Of a stretch of DNA of 64,000 nucleotides, positions 25,912-35,282 are shown in pieces; the first letter of the stretch is position 1; every line of letters begins with the position of its first letter. Origin of the DNA: an uncultured Oscillospiraceae bacterium. Lineage in GTDB: Bacteria; Bacillota; Clostridia; Oscillospirales; Ruminococcaceae. The notes beneath the pieces were generated by a model, which did no database searches, was not told the origin of the DNA, and saw only the letters and a program-made list of their open reading frames with translations. The translations under genes were made by a program, and so were the position numbers. Where the stretch lies: positions 60,062-124,061 of the forward strand of contig CAKSEY010000009.1 of assembly GCA_934448295.1 (NCBI GenBank), read 5' to 3'.

Positions 25912-25937
25912 AGCGGTGCCGAAAAATCGGCACCGCT
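25912..25937. terminator. Bidirectional terminator between the chemoreceptor gene and mfd
   Basis: AGCGGTGCCGA (25912-25922) pairs with TCGGCACCGCT (25927-25937) around AAAA. A weaker hairpin lies at about 25850-25878. Confidence 0.8.
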
Positions 25938-25961
25938 TATATTATGGTATAAATTAATTAA

Positions 25962-28900
25962 TCAGGAGCTTTCCTGTTCGGAGCTTTTAACGCTGTTCAT
26001 CGTGGTAATGACCGTCCGCATTGCGTCAAGCGGCTTTTCGCCCTTGTCAAGCGTGACTTTGACGTGCGCTCTCCCGGTAGGCTCAAGGCGCATTCTGTTT
26101 CCGCAGACATCGGACAGAGCCGCGAGCTTCTTCATGTCGAACTTTGACATATAGAAAATCAGGTCGTTCTTCTGCTGGGTTATCTCTACAATGTTGGAGG
26201 CTCCCGCCATGTTGCGCAGCCGTGCGACTTCCACCAGACCAAGCACGGATTTCGGCGGGTCGCCGTAGCGGTCGATGAGTTCGTCCGTAACGTCGATTCC
26301 GTCCTCCTCTGTCTGGATACGCGCTATCTTGCGATAGCAGTCAACGCGCTGTGCCTGATTCGAGATGTAGTCCTCCGGGATATACGCGTCTATCTTGATA
26401 TCCACAAGGCACTCTTCCTTGTGGACGTCCTTTTCACCGCGCTCCTCCCTTACCGCTTCGTCAAGAAGCTGGAGGTACATATCATAACCGACATTCGCAA
26501 GGTGTCCCGACTGGCTTGCGCCAAGAATACTTCCCGCGCCGCGAATCTCAAGGTCGCGCATTGCAATGCGGAATCCGCTGCCGAACTGCGTGAACTCCCG
26601 GATAGCGTCAAGGCGCTTCTGTGAGATCTCCGAGAGGATTTTTCCGCGCTGGAATGTGAAGTAAGCGTACGCGCGCTTGTTGGTTCTGCCAACGCGCCCG
26701 CGCAGCTGATGGAGCTGTGCAAGTCCCATATAGTCCGCGTTTTCGATTATCAGCGTGTTTACGTTCGGGACGTCAACTCCGGTCTCAATTATCGTTGTGC
26801 ATACGAGAATGTTAAGCTCTCCGTCAAGAAGCTGCCGCCAAACCTCGAGTATCTGTTCCTCGGTCATTCGCCCGTGCGCGACCCCGACCTTTGCGTCCGG
26901 AATGAGCGAACGGATCTTCTCCGCACAGCCGTATATCGAATCTATCCTGTTGTGGATATAGTAGACCTGACCGTTCCTGCGGAGCTCCTTCTGGATAGCC
27001 TGCATGACTACTCCCCAGTCGTGCTCCATGACGTATGTGGTGATTGGCTGTCTGTCCTGCGGAGGCTCGTCTATTACGCTCATGTCGCGGATTCCGCTCA
27101 TGGCCATGTTGAGGGTGCGCGGGATAGGCGTTGCGGAAAGCGTCAGGATATCCACACCGGAGAACATCTCCTTGAATTTCTCCTTGTGGGCAACGCCGAA
27201 GCGCTGTTCCTCGTCGATTATTACCAGACCGAGATCCTTGAATTTTATATCGTTCTGGATTATTCGGTGCGTGCCTATCAGGATATCCACCTTGCCCTCT
27301 TTCAGGCGGCGGAGTATCTCGCGCTGCTCAGCCGGTGACTTATATCTGGACAAAAGCGCCACGTTTATCGGGAATCCCTGCATACGCGCGCAGCAGGTCT
27401 GGAAGTGCTGCCATGCCAGCACGGTGGTTGGAACAAGTATCGCGCACTGCTTGCCGTTTTCGGCGCACTTGAACGCCGCCCGGAGCGCGACCTCCGTCTT
27501 GCCGAAGCCAACGTCGCCGCACAGAAGCCGCTCCATCGGAACCGGCTTCATCATGTCTGCCTTTATTTCGTCCACACAGCGGAGCTGCGAGTTGGTCTCG
27601 ATGTAGTTGAAATGCGCCTCGAAATCGTCCTGAAGCTGGTCGTCCGGCGGGAATTCAAAGCCCTTGCTTCTCATTCGCTTGGAGTACAGCGCGATAAGCT
27701 CCGAAGCCATTTCCTTTGCGGCGGCCTTTGCCTTCGCCTTGGATTTCTGCCACTGGTCGGAGTTCAGCTTGTTGAGTTTCACGGTGCCCGCGTCCCCGGA
27801 GCCGATGTAGCGGGAAACCAGGTCGAGCTGCGTTACGGGAATGTGCAGGACGTCGGCGCCCGCGTAACGGATCTTGATGTAGTCCTTTGCCACGCCGTCC
27901 GCGACGAGCTTGTGCACGCCGTCAAAAATGCCGATACCGTGGGAGTAATGCACCACAAGGTCGCCGATGGAAATATCGGTGAGCGAACGTATTTCCTCGC
28001 CCTTTTTCTTCTTGGAGGGGCGCTGTTTTCTGTCCGCATGGACTGCCGTGTGCGTGAACACGGCGAGCTTTCCCTCCGGGTATTCTATGCCGGCGGTCAG
28101 CGTGCCGGGAGTTACGATAATGCGCTTCGGCAGCGGCTTTTCCGGCTCCGAGGAAAACTCCGCCTTGTATCCATCGTCCGCGAGGTCTGCGGCAAGGGTC
28201 TTTGCGCCCTTTTCGGTTCCTGAGAAAATCATGCAGGCGAAACCGTTTGCGAGGTAGCCGTCAAGCTCCTGCTTCAGCACGGCGAGTTCACCGCTCCACG
28301 GGGAGGTCTGCACCGCGCCCCGGACGTCCAGCATAATGCCGAGCTCCATTCCGCCGCCGCGTATAAACGTGTCGAAATACACTCTTGCGCGGCTTTCCAG
28401 CGCGGAATAAAGCTCGTTTTTCGTCAGCATGAAACGGTCGAGACCCTTGCAGAGCTTCTTTTCCTCGGTCAGAATTTTCAAGTCCTCAACGTGCTGGAGC
28501 GCAGCGCCCCGGTAGGATTCCTTGACTGAGGTGTTCTCGCAGACGAAAACCGCCCTGGCGTAGTCCAGCACCGTGGCTTCCTCCGAGTAGCACAGCGGGA
28601 AGTAGCGGTCGAGCGTGCTCAGCGAAATTCCGCCGCGTATCTTCTGGACATCTGACGCAAGCCGCTCCCGCACGCCGTCCGCGTTCTTTCCGCGCAGCTT
28701 TGCGGCAAGCGCTTCAATGCGGGCGCAGAGCTCCTCGCCGGAATCAAACAGCACCTCTCCGGCGGGGGAAATACGTAGCTCCTCCACGGAGTCGGTTCTT
28801 CGCTGAGTTTCAAGGTCGAAGTATGACATACTGTCGATGGTGTCGCCCCACAGCTCGATTCGGCAGGGAGCGGCGCTGCTTGGCGGGAATATGTCCACGA

Positions 28901-29444
28901 TACCGCCGCGCACTGAGAACTGCCCGGCGCCCTCTATCATGTCGCAGCGGGAATATCCCGCCGCAATGAGCTTTTTGACGAGCTCGTCCTGCGGGAAATC
29001 CATGTCGCTGGAGAGCTTTATCGTGCGCTCCTCCAGTTCTTTCGGAGGGATAGTGAGCTGACCTGCGGCTTCCGGGGAGCAGATAACAGCGCGGCAGGTG
29101 CCGTTCATCATCGCGGAAAGCGCGAAAATCCGCTTGTGCTCGTATTCCCGTGACGCCGCCTCGAAATCCCCGAGCAGAAGTTCCTTTGCAGGGTAGAGCA
29201 GTGCGGTGCCCTCGCCGAACATCGAGCATATATCGTTTGCCAGGCGCTGAGCCTCCGCTTCGCTTTCAGCGACAACAAGCGTTGGCGTGAGCGCGGCTTT
29301 CCGCAGCAGGGAGCCAATGAAATGCGCTTTGTGGATATGCGAAACGCCTGTCACAAGGGCAGGCAGGGAGTTATTATCGTCAAGCCAGCGGCTGAGCTTG
29401 CGGTACTCCGGGAAAAGCTCCGCCGCATTGTAAAAGAAGTCCAT
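25962..29444 (-). CDS. mfd: Transcription-repair coupling factor Mfd
   Basis: 1160 residues, the usual length. From the N-terminus: UvrB-like domains (GGIVDIFPPSSAAPCRIELWG), the RNA-polymerase-interacting domain (LVVHYSHGIGIFDGVHKL), the RecG-like translocase with Walker A GDVGFGKTEVALRAAF and DEEQRFGV, the TRG motif region, and a C-terminal regulatory domain. Mfd removes RNA polymerase stalled at DNA lesions and recruits UvrA. The start ATG follows GAGGT and lies 9 bases after the pth stop, so pth-mfd are an operon, an order common in Firmicutes. Confidence 0.97.
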   Translation of the reverse strand: MDFFYNAAELFPEYRKLSRWLDDNNSLPALVTGVSHIHKAHFIGSLLRKAALTPTLVVAESEAEAQRLANDICSMFGEGTALLYPAKELLLGDFEAASREYEHKRIFALSAMMNGTCRAVICSPEAAGQLTIPPKELEERTIKLSSDMDFPQDELVKKLIAAGYSRCDMIEGAGQFSVRGGIVDIFPPSSAAPCRIELWGDTIDSMSYFDLETQRRTDSVEELRISPAGEVLFDSGEELCARIEALAAKLRGKNADGVRERLASDVQKIRGGISLSTLDRYFPLCYSEEATVLDYARAVFVCENTSVKESYRGAALQHVEDLKILTEEKKLCKGLDRFMLTKNELYSALESRARVYFDTFIRGGGMELGIMLDVRGAVQTSPWSGELAVLKQELDGYLANGFACMIFSGTEKGAKTLAADLADDGYKAEFSSEPEKPLPKRIIVTPGTLTAGIEYPEGKLAVFTHTAVHADRKQRPSKKKKGEEIRSLTDISIGDLVVHYSHGIGIFDGVHKLVADGVAKDYIKIRYAGADVLHIPVTQLDLVSRYIGSGDAGTVKLNKLNSDQWQKSKAKAKAAAKEMASELIALYSKRMRSKGFEFPPDDQLQDDFEAHFNYIETNSQLRCVDEIKADMMKPVPMERLLCGDVGFGKTEVALRAAFKCAENGKQCAILVPTTVLAWQHFQTCCARMQGFPINVALLSRYKSPAEQREILRRLKEGKVDILIGTHRIIQNDIKFKDLGLVIIDEEQRFGVAHKEKFKEMFSGVDILTLSATPIPRTLNMAMSGIRDMSVIDEPPQDRQPITTYVMEHDWGVVMQAIQKELRRNGQVYYIHNRIDSIYGCAEKIRSLIPDAKVGVAHGRMTEEQILEVWRQLLDGELNILVCTTIIETGVDVPNVNTLIIENADYMGLAQLHQLRGRVGRTNKRAYAYFTFQRGKILSEISQKRLDAIREFTQFGSGFRIAMRDLEIRGAGSILGASQSGHLANVGYDMYLQLLDEAVREERGEKDVHKEECLVDIKIDAYIPEDYISNQAQRVDCYRKIARIQTEEDGIDVTDELIDRYGDPPKSVLGLVEVARLRNMAGASNIVEITQQKNDLIFYMSKFDMKKLAALSDVCGNRMRLEPTGRAHVKVTLDKGEKPLDAMRTVITTMNSVKSSEQESS

Positions 29445-29453
29445 TGTGTTACC

Positions 29454-30083
29454 TCAGGAATTGAACTTGTTCATTGCTTCGTTCATCTTATCGCCGACCA
29501 TCAGCTCGATAGCGCTGACAGCGTTATCCATCGCGGATTCAAGCACCTCTGCCTGCTCTTTTTTGAAGTGCCCGAGCACCCAGTCGGCGAGGTTGTAGTC
29601 CGGGTGCGGCTTCGCGCCCACGCCCATCTTTATGCGCGGGAACATATCCGAGCCGGAAAGTAGGATTATGCTCTTTATTCCGTTGTGCCCTCCGTCGCTG
29701 CCCTTTCTGCGGATACGGAGCTTCCCGGGCTCAAGGGAAATATCGTCGAATACGATTATGGTGCGCTCCGGCGGAATCTTGTAGAAGCCCATAGCTTCGG
29801 TGACCGCTTCGCCGCTGTTGTTCATGAACGTGGTGGGCTTCATGATAAGGCAGCGCTTCCCGGAAATCATCGCGTCACAGGTCAGCGACTTGAATTTCAG
29901 CTTCTTGCAGTCCAGCTTGTATTTGTCGCAGAGCGTGTCGATGGTCATGAAGCCGATGTTGTGGCGGGTGCCCTCATATTGCGTTCCGGGATTCCCGAGA
30001 CCGCAGATGATGTATTCCACCGCGCCCTGCGGCTCCGGTTTTCGCTCGGAATCCAGTTTCTTAAAGATATCAAGTACAGACAT
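29454..30083 (-). CDS. pth: Peptidyl-tRNA hydrolase
   Basis: 209 residues. The catalytic-type His is in EGTRHNIGFM, Asn in GLGNPG and FMNNSGEAV, and the conserved DDISLEPGKLRIRRKGSDGGHNG loop is present. It recycles peptidyl-tRNA dropped by ribosomes. Compared with typical Pth (about 185-195 residues) it carries a ~20-residue N-terminal extension (MSVLDIFKKLDSERK) before GLGNPG, which the position of AAAGG before the ATG supports as real. First gene of the pth-mfd operon. Confidence 0.95.
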   Translation of the reverse strand: MSVLDIFKKLDSERKPEPQGAVEYIICGLGNPGTQYEGTRHNIGFMTIDTLCDKYKLDCKKLKFKSLTCDAMISGKRCLIMKPTTFMNNSGEAVTEAMGFYKIPPERTIIVFDDISLEPGKLRIRRKGSDGGHNGIKSIILLSGSDMFPRIKMGVGAKPHPDYNLADWVLGHFKKEQAEVLESAMDNAVSAIELMVGDKMNEAMNKFNS

Positions 30084-30121
30084 ATTCTTTGCCTTTCGGG
30101 ATTATTTTATAACGCACAAAG

Positions 30122-30148
30122 ACCACTCACAGAATATCTGCAAGTGGT
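30122..30148 (-). terminator. Weak hairpin after the SPFH/zinc-ribbon gene
   Basis: A 6-bp stem (30122-30127 with 30143-30148), 15-nt loop, in the short gap between the SPFH gene's end and the pth start. T-rich sequence on the minus strand is only CTTTG, so efficiency is doubtful. Confidence 0.35.
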
Positions 30149-30172
30149 TTTGATGTGTATTTATAGTTCAGC

Positions 30173-31510
30173 TTAAACTATATCGTTTGCGTCAAAGGGG
30201 TCGCCGCACTCGGGGCAGAACTTCGGGGGCTTTGTGGGATCCTCCGGCTGCCAGCCGCACTTGTCGCAGCGGTAAACGGGAGCGCCAGCGGGTCTGGGCT
30301 TGCCGCAGTTTTGGCAGAACTTACCTTTGTTCACAGCGCCGCAGGAGCAAGTCCAGCCCTCAGCCTGTGCGGGCTGGGGCTTTCCGCAGTTAGCGCAGAA
30401 CTTTCCGGTGTTGCTGGTTCCGCATTCGCACTTCCAGCTTCCAGCCGCAGGAGCCGCCTGAGCGGGCGTTGCCTGTGCGGGAGACTGAGCCGCCTGTGCC
30501 TGCTGCTGGGCATTCATCTGGAAGAGCTCCTGTGCGTTGAAGCCGCCCTGATTCTGAGCCATGTTCATTCCCATAAAGCCCATCATTGCGCCGCCCTGAT
30601 TTCCAGCAGCGGTTTTCATAGCGGCAGCCTGAGCCTCAACAAGCGTAGCCGCAGCCATGCCCGGATTGCGCATAACAGCGGAGCGCTGGAGGTTCGTTAT
30701 CATCTCCTGATCTTCCTTGGGAAGCGTAGGAGGATTCATGCCGAAGGAAGCAACGACCATACCGCGTGCCTCGCCCCACTTCTTGGAGAGGACCTCGTTC
30801 AGCGCGTCGGAGATCTCCATAGCCTTGCTGGGGAGCATACTGGGTCTTACGCCCTGCTCGGAGATTTTTCCGAGAGCCGGCTGGAGCGCGGTGAGTATCT
30901 CAGTCTTGAGCATGCTGTCGATGTTGGAACGGTTGAAGCACTCGCCGAAGTTGCCGCAGACATTGGTGTAGAAAAGAACCGGGTTTGTGATACGGTAGGA
31001 GTATTCGCCGTTGCAGCGCAGGGAAACGTCAACATCAAGACCGATGTTGTTGTCAACAACGCGGAACGGGATAGGATTGACCGTGCCGTAGCGGTTGCCC
31101 ATGATCTCCTTCATGTTCACATAGTAAACGCGCATATCGTGACCCGCCTGACCGCCGTAGCTTATGCGGTTGCCGATATCCTTAAGCGAATTGATTATTC
31201 CGTCGCCGAGATTTCCTGAGAAAACGGTGGGAGAAAGCGCGGATTTGAATTCAAACACGCCTGCCTCGTTAGCGACCTCAGAAACCTTGCCGTCAACGAC
31301 CACAAGGGCGCACTGACCCTCGTTGACCGCGATCGCAGAGCCGTCGGTGATAACATTGTCGTCGCCCTTGTTTGTTCCGCGGGAGCCAACGCGCTTGTGA
31401 CCCTTTACAGCGAGGATATCGTTGGAAAGGGAATCACAGTATATGTATTCCTTGTACTGATCCGCGAGATTTCCTCCCACGGCATTGAGAGCAGCCTTGA
31501 TTAAACCCAT
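30173..31510 (-). CDS. YdjI-type SPFH-domain protein with three C-terminal zinc ribbons
   Basis: 445 residues. Residues ~1-290 form an SPFH/virion-core-like domain as in B. subtilis YdjI (starts MGLIKAALNAVGGNLADQYK). A Gln/Ala/Met-rich linker (~300-365) follows, then three CxxC...CxxC zinc ribbons (CECGTSNTGKFCANCG, CSCGAVNKGKFCQNCG, CDKCG...CPECG). YdjI-like proteins associate with membrane-stress and phage-shock-type systems; the role here is not known. The ATG at 31510 follows GGAG; eleven upstream codons are discarded. It is monocistronic with a consensus promoter. Confidence 0.88.
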   Translation of the reverse strand: MGLIKAALNAVGGNLADQYKEYIYCDSLSNDILAVKGHKRVGSRGTNKGDDNVITDGSAIAVNEGQCALVVVDGKVSEVANEAGVFEFKSALSPTVFSGNLGDGIINSLKDIGNRISYGGQAGHDMRVYYVNMKEIMGNRYGTVNPIPFRVVDNNIGLDVDVSLRCNGEYSYRITNPVLFYTNVCGNFGECFNRSNIDSMLKTEILTALQPALGKISEQGVRPSMLPSKAMEISDALNEVLSKKWGEARGMVVASFGMNPPTLPKEDQEMITNLQRSAVMRNPGMAAATLVEAQAAAMKTAAGNQGGAMMGFMGMNMAQNQGGFNAQELFQMNAQQQAQAAQSPAQATPAQAAPAAGSWKCECGTSNTGKFCANCGKPQPAQAEGWTCSCGAVNKGKFCQNCGKPRPAGAPVYRCDKCGWQPEDPTKPPKFCPECGDPFDANDIV

Positions 31511-31580
31511 GTTTATACTCCTTTCGGGATATGCTTTCTTCACCGGGAAATCCCCGGGCTGTTGTAATCGTCATACATAT

Positions 31581-31609
31581 ATTGTAACCTAAAAGGTTGG
31601 AATTGTCAA
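31581..31609 (-). promoter_or_regulatory. Promoter of the SPFH/zinc-ribbon gene
   Basis: TTGACA (31604-31609), 17-bp spacer, TACAAT (31581-31586) on the minus strand. Confidence 0.75.
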
Positions 31610-31671
31610 TACATATTCGCTAAAATTTTCAGGTATCGGTGTTCTGTGCCGGAAATCAGGACTTATAAATC

Positions 31672-31693
31672 GGGGTGCCAGGAAAGGCACCCC
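31672..31693 (-). terminator. Terminator of the Lys/Ala-rich SCP2-like gene
   Basis: GGGGTGCC (31672-31679) pairs with GGCACCCC (31686-31693); a short T-containing tail follows on the minus strand. Confidence 0.65.
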
Positions 31694-31706
31694 AGACATT
31701 TTGATA

Positions 31707-32315
31707 TTATTTGAATAGCTCAGCGAATTTGAGAGCGAACTGAACGTTGCCGAACACATAAAGGCTTCCGTCCTCAACTGCCTCGGCAACGGTTATCTTG
31801 TTGTCTGCGATAGCAAGGGCAACGTCGACCGGAACGGCGGCTTCAAGGTCGCGCTCGATATAGTCGTAGGGAGCAACGGAAACAATTCCGTTCTTGACCT
31901 CGATATACATATGAGCCTCAAACGAACCATAGAGCTTGATATCTACCGCAGCCTTGCCGTTTTCAGCAACCTTTTTCGCTGCATTCTTGTCGATGCGCTT
32001 GTAGATCTTTGCAACTATGTCGTCAACGGTGACGGGCTTGGGCTTTCTGCCTGCGCGCTTCTTGGGAGCCTCTGCCTTTGCCGCGGGAGCCGCCTTTTTA
32101 GCTGCGGACTTCTTCGCGGGAGCCTTCTTAGCTGCTTTTGCGCTCTCAGCCTTGGGAGTTTCTGCAGGAGCAGCCTTAACTTCAGCAGCCTTCGGAACCT
32201 TTACCTCAACGGGCTTTGCGGTGTTAACAGCGGTATCCTTCTCAGCGGAAGTCTTTACTGTGGCTTCTGCCTTTGCTGCGGTCGTGTTCGTGGTGTTTTT
32301 CTTAGGTCTAGGCAT
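31707..32315 (-). CDS. Lys/Ala-rich (histone-H1-like) N-terminus joined to an SCP2-like domain
   Basis: 202 residues. Residues 1-~105 are low-complexity Lys, Ala, Pro and Thr with PAKKSAAKKAAP-type repeats ending in AGRKPKP, like H1-type or AT-hook-like DNA-binding tails. Residues ~110-202 resemble an SCP2 (sterol-carrier/lipid-binding) domain: AAVDIKLYGSFEAHMYIEV and ITVAEAVEDGSLYVFGN followed by FALKFAELF. The combination is unusual and the role unknown; nucleoid or polyanion binding by the tail is inference from composition. The ATG at 32315 has GAAAGGA; codons upstream lack a site. It has its own promoter and terminator. Confidence 0.75.
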   Translation of the reverse strand: MPRPKKNTTNTTAAKAEATVKTSAEKDTAVNTAKPVEVKVPKAAEVKAAPAETPKAESAKAAKKAPAKKSAAKKAAPAAKAEAPKKRAGRKPKPVTVDDIVAKIYKRIDKNAAKKVAENGKAAVDIKLYGSFEAHMYIEVKNGIVSVAPYDYIERDLEAAVPVDVALAIADNKITVAEAVEDGSLYVFGNVQFALKFAELFK

Positions 32316-32384
32316 AATAAACTTTCCTTTCAAAATATCCCATGGCATGGCGAAAAAGAATACACCTGCCACTCTGTAAATATT

Positions 32385-32413
32385 ATGATAACATATTTAC
32401 GTCATTTTTGCAA
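32385..32413 (-). promoter_or_regulatory. Promoter of the Lys/Ala-rich SCP2-like gene
   Basis: TTGCAA (32408-32413), 17-bp spacer, TATCAT (32385-32390) on the minus strand. Confidence 0.6.
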
Positions 32414-32478
32414 CAGTTTTTGAAAAATTTTTTGTTTAAATGGGAAAATATAAAAGGAAAGCGGACTAGAACAGCATT

Positions 32479-32829
32479 TCAGGCGGAAATTGACCCTTTC
32501 TCCCGGATAATTATCCTATGACTGACTGAACGTTCCAAAGGCTCTGCCGCCCTGTCCCGGATAAGGGATTCGCGCACCCTGACGCGGATATAGCGCATGA
32601 CCGCCAGCTTTGCCGTGAACATTACGGCGAAAAGCATGACAAAAAGCAGCGCTGTGCCGAGCATATGCCCGATCACTTCCTCGTTATAGACCGCGCCGGC
32701 GGACATGAATGAAACCGCTGCGACAAGCCCCAGCGCTGCTGCGGTCATTAAAAGCAGGGAATTAAGCTCCTGCTCGATTTTCTTTATTACTGTATTGTAT
32801 TCCTTTTTGATCTGTTCACTATTAATCAT
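32479..32829 (-). CDS. Small two-helix membrane protein, unknown function
   Basis: 116 residues. A charged N-terminal helix (MINSEQIKKEYNTVIKKIEQE) precedes two membrane spans (~25-48 and ~58-80), then a basic C-terminal cytoplasmic tail rich in Arg. I do not recognise a family. A GGAGG lies upstream of the ATG and a TTGATT-N17-TATAAT promoter directly before, so it is very likely expressed. It stands alone between the SCP2-like gene and the mtnA region. Confidence 0.7.
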   Translation of the reverse strand: MINSEQIKKEYNTVIKKIEQELNSLLLMTAAALGLVAAVSFMSAGAVYNEEVIGHMLGTALLFVMLFAVMFTAKLAVMRYIRVRVRESLIRDRAAEPLERSVSHRIIIREKGSISA

Positions 32830-32852
32830 CTCATGAACACCTCCTGTTCAGA

Positions 32853-32881
32853 ATTATATCATACATGAACAGAAAAATCAA
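32853..32881 (-). promoter_or_regulatory. Promoter of the small membrane protein gene
   Basis: TTGATT (32876-32881), 17-bp spacer, TATAAT (32853-32858) on the minus strand. Confidence 0.7.
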
Positions 32882-32922
32882 CCCCTTTTTTGATACAATT
32901 AGGGCTTGACAGGAGATTTTCA

Positions 32923-32964
32923 TAAAAATCAGGCACCATGCACAAATTTTGCATGATGCCTGAT
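32923..32964 (-). terminator. Terminator of the G3E-mtnA-deaminase operon
   Basis: A 15-bp imperfect stem (32928-32942 with 32950-32964) followed on the minus strand by TTTTT. Confidence 0.85.
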
Positions 32965-32966
32965 GA

Positions 32967-34232
32967 TTATTTGCATATTTCTTCCGAGAGTTTTTTAGCG
33001 CGAGAGTATATTTCAGCAGGCTCGACCGTGGTGAACTTACCGTTTTCGTAAAGAATTTTTCCGTCAACCACCGTCATGACGACATTCTGCTTGGTTCCGG
33101 CGTAAACCAGATTTTTTGCGATATTATGCTCGGGCTGCATATTCGGCTGCATGAGGTCTATCACGGCGAGATCTGCTTTCTTTCCAGGGGCAAGCGCGTC
33201 GCAGTCTGTAAGCCCCATTGCAAGTGCGCCGCCGGAGCAAGCCATTTTCAGCACGTCAAACGCCGGAAACGCCGCCGCGTCGTTCTCGCGGTACTTCTGG
33301 AGCGCCGTCACAAGGAACATCTCGCGGAACATATCCAGACAGTTGTTGCTTGCGGCTCCGTCAGTTCCTATCGCAAGGTTGTCGATTCCGCAGCGCTTCA
33401 TTTCGCACAGCGGAGCGATTCCGCTTGCAAGCTTGAGGTTGCTGGAGGGGTTAGTCACTATCCACAGACCGCGCTCCTTGGCAATGCGCATATCCTCCTC
33501 GTCGAACCACACGCAATGGAATCCGCCGCCGCCGTATTCCAGCATTCCGAGCCTCTCAAAGAACTGTGTAGGGGACACTCCGTAGCGCTCGCGGCAGCCG
33601 TCAACCTCTGATTTTGTCTCGCTGTTGTGGGTGTACATCGGCGCCTTGTACTTCTGCGAGAGCTTCGCCAGCCCCTCCAGAGTTTCGCGCTTGGTGGTGT
33701 ATTCCGCGTGGAAACCGAGCTGATAGCTTATCAGCGGGTCGGCGCTGTTGAATTTGTTGTACTCCTCCTCAATGCCCTCGACAGTTCCGCCGAAATCATT
33801 TATGGAGCCGCACAGCACCGTTCTGTAACCCATATCCGTGCAGGCTTTCGTGTAGCTGTCCAGCTTGAAATACATATCAAAGCTGGAGGTAATGCCGCTG
33901 GTGAGGTACTCCATATTCGCAAGCTGCGTGAACACATACACAGCTTCCTCCGTGAGCTTCGCCTCGTGCGGGAAAACCGCATTATAGAGCCAGTCGTTCA
34001 GGGGAAGGTCGTCCGCGAAGCTCCTGAGAAACGTCATCGCAGAGTGTGTGTGCGCGTTCTTGAAGCCGGGGATTATCAGCTTCCCGGAGAGGTCGATTTC
34101 GCGGTCAAAGCCGCCGCAGTTGTTCTCCGCGCCGACATAGGTTATCGTTCCGCCGTCGGTGTGCAGCTCTCCGGAGATTATCTCCTCGTCCTGCATTGTA
34201 AGTATCTTAGCGTTGTAAAAGCGTAATTTCAT
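32967..34232 (-). CDS. mtaD: Metal-dependent 5'-methylthioadenosine/S-adenosylhomocysteine deaminase family
   Basis: 421-residue amidohydrolase. Metal ligands are visible: AHTHS (HxH), LGFHAEY, the HCVW His and the GTDGAAS Asp. The family deaminates MTA, SAH or 5'-deoxyadenosine with Zn or Fe. The third metal-site segment reads FHCVWFDEED where HCVH is more usual. GGAGG precedes the ATG. It lies 12 bp after mtnA, which supports a job in methylthio- or 5'-deoxyadenosine salvage; the precise nucleoside is not decided by sequence. Two G3E metallochaperone-type genes lie upstream in the same direction. Confidence 0.88.
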   Translation of the reverse strand: MKLRFYNAKILTMQDEEIISGELHTDGGTITYVGAENNCGGFDREIDLSGKLIIPGFKNAHTHSAMTFLRSFADDLPLNDWLYNAVFPHEAKLTEEAVYVFTQLANMEYLTSGITSSFDMYFKLDSYTKACTDMGYRTVLCGSINDFGGTVEGIEEEYNKFNSADPLISYQLGFHAEYTTKRETLEGLAKLSQKYKAPMYTHNSETKSEVDGCRERYGVSPTQFFERLGMLEYGGGGFHCVWFDEEDMRIAKERGLWIVTNPSSNLKLASGIAPLCEMKRCGIDNLAIGTDGAASNNCLDMFREMFLVTALQKYRENDAAAFPAFDVLKMACSGGALAMGLTDCDALAPGKKADLAVIDLMQPNMQPEHNIAKNLVYAGTKQNVVMTVVDGKILYENGKFTTVEPAEIYSRAKKLSEEICK

Positions 34233-34244
34233 ATTGTCCTCCGG

Positions 34245-35282
34245 TTAGCTGAACAGCTTTCTGAGAGATTCTGTATAGGGATAGCGGGCGATTCCGCGTT
34301 CGGTGACTATGGCGGTTATAAGCTCCGCGTCTGTGACGTCAAACGCAGGATTCCAGCATTTCACCGAATCCTCCGCGACAGGCTGGCTGAAGAATTTCGT
34401 CTTTATTTCATCTCCGGCGCGCTCCTCAATTACGATATCGCTCCCCGTTTTGCATGAAAGGTCTATCGTTGAGCGCGGGCAGAACACATAGAACGGTATT
34501 CCGTGATATTTCGCATTTATAGCAACGGAGCGCGTTCCTATCTTATTCGCGGTGTCTCCGTTTGCGGCGACTCTGTCGCAGCCGACAAAGCACGCCTGGA
34601 TTTTTCCCCGCTTCATCAGCATGGAGGCAGCGCTGTCGCATATCAGCGTTGTGTCTATCCCGGCGTGGTTAAGCTCAAAGGAAGTCAGCCGCGCTCCCTG
34701 AAGCAGCGGGCGGGTCTCGTCGCAGTATGCGTGAAAATTATAGCACAGCTCTTTTCCAAGCAGGAGGGTACCCAGCCCTGTGCCGTATTCCACCGCCGCA
34801 AGCGCGCCCGCGTTGCAGTGGGTGAGTATTCCGTCTCCGTCATGCACGAGTGTAAGCCCGTTTTCTGAGATGGCGCGGCAGACCGCTTTGTCCTCCTCGC
34901 AAATCGTGGTGCACTCCGCTTTCAGCGCGGGCAGTAGTTCATCGGCAGAGCCGGAGTGCTTCCGCGCGCAGTCGAGCATCCGGTTTACAGCCCAGCTCAG
35001 GTTTACCGCAGTGGGGCGGGAGGATATCAGGTACCCGCCCGCCGTTTCGAGCTGCGGTAATATTTCTCCGGTCATTCCGCGCGCAAGGACGTACATTCCG
35101 AACCCGGCGCATACCCCGATAGCCGGAGCGCCGCGCACGCGAAGCTCCGAAATCGCCTCGAAAATCTGCCCGGCGGTTTCCAGCCGGAGATATTCTATCC
35201 GGTTCGGTAGAAGCGTCTGGTCGAGTATCTCGACAGCGTTTTCGTCCTCTGACAGACGGACGGTGAATATTTTTTCAGACAT
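34245..35282 (-). CDS. mtnA: S-methyl-5-thioribose-1-phosphate isomerase
   Basis: 345 residues with the MtnA motifs RVRGAPAIGV, LTHCNAGALA (active-site Cys), and GCDRVAANGDTANKIGT (catalytic Asp). It isomerises methylthioribose-1-phosphate to the ribulose form, or the 5-deoxy analogue in the DHAP shunt. No mtnK or mtnP is in the window, so how its substrate is made is open; the adjacent deaminase suggests a route through inosine-type nucleosides. Its ATG shares one base with the stop of the upstream GTPase gene (TGATG), a sign of translational coupling. Confidence 0.94.
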   Translation of the reverse strand: MSEKIFTVRLSEDENAVEILDQTLLPNRIEYLRLETAGQIFEAISELRVRGAPAIGVCAGFGMYVLARGMTGEILPQLETAGGYLISSRPTAVNLSWAVNRMLDCARKHSGSADELLPALKAECTTICEEDKAVCRAISENGLTLVHDGDGILTHCNAGALAAVEYGTGLGTLLLGKELCYNFHAYCDETRPLLQGARLTSFELNHAGIDTTLICDSAASMLMKRGKIQACFVGCDRVAANGDTANKIGTRSVAINAKYHGIPFYVFCPRSTIDLSCKTGSDIVIEERAGDEIKTKFFSQPVAEDSVKCWNPAFDVTDAELITAIVTERGIARYPYTESLRKLFS

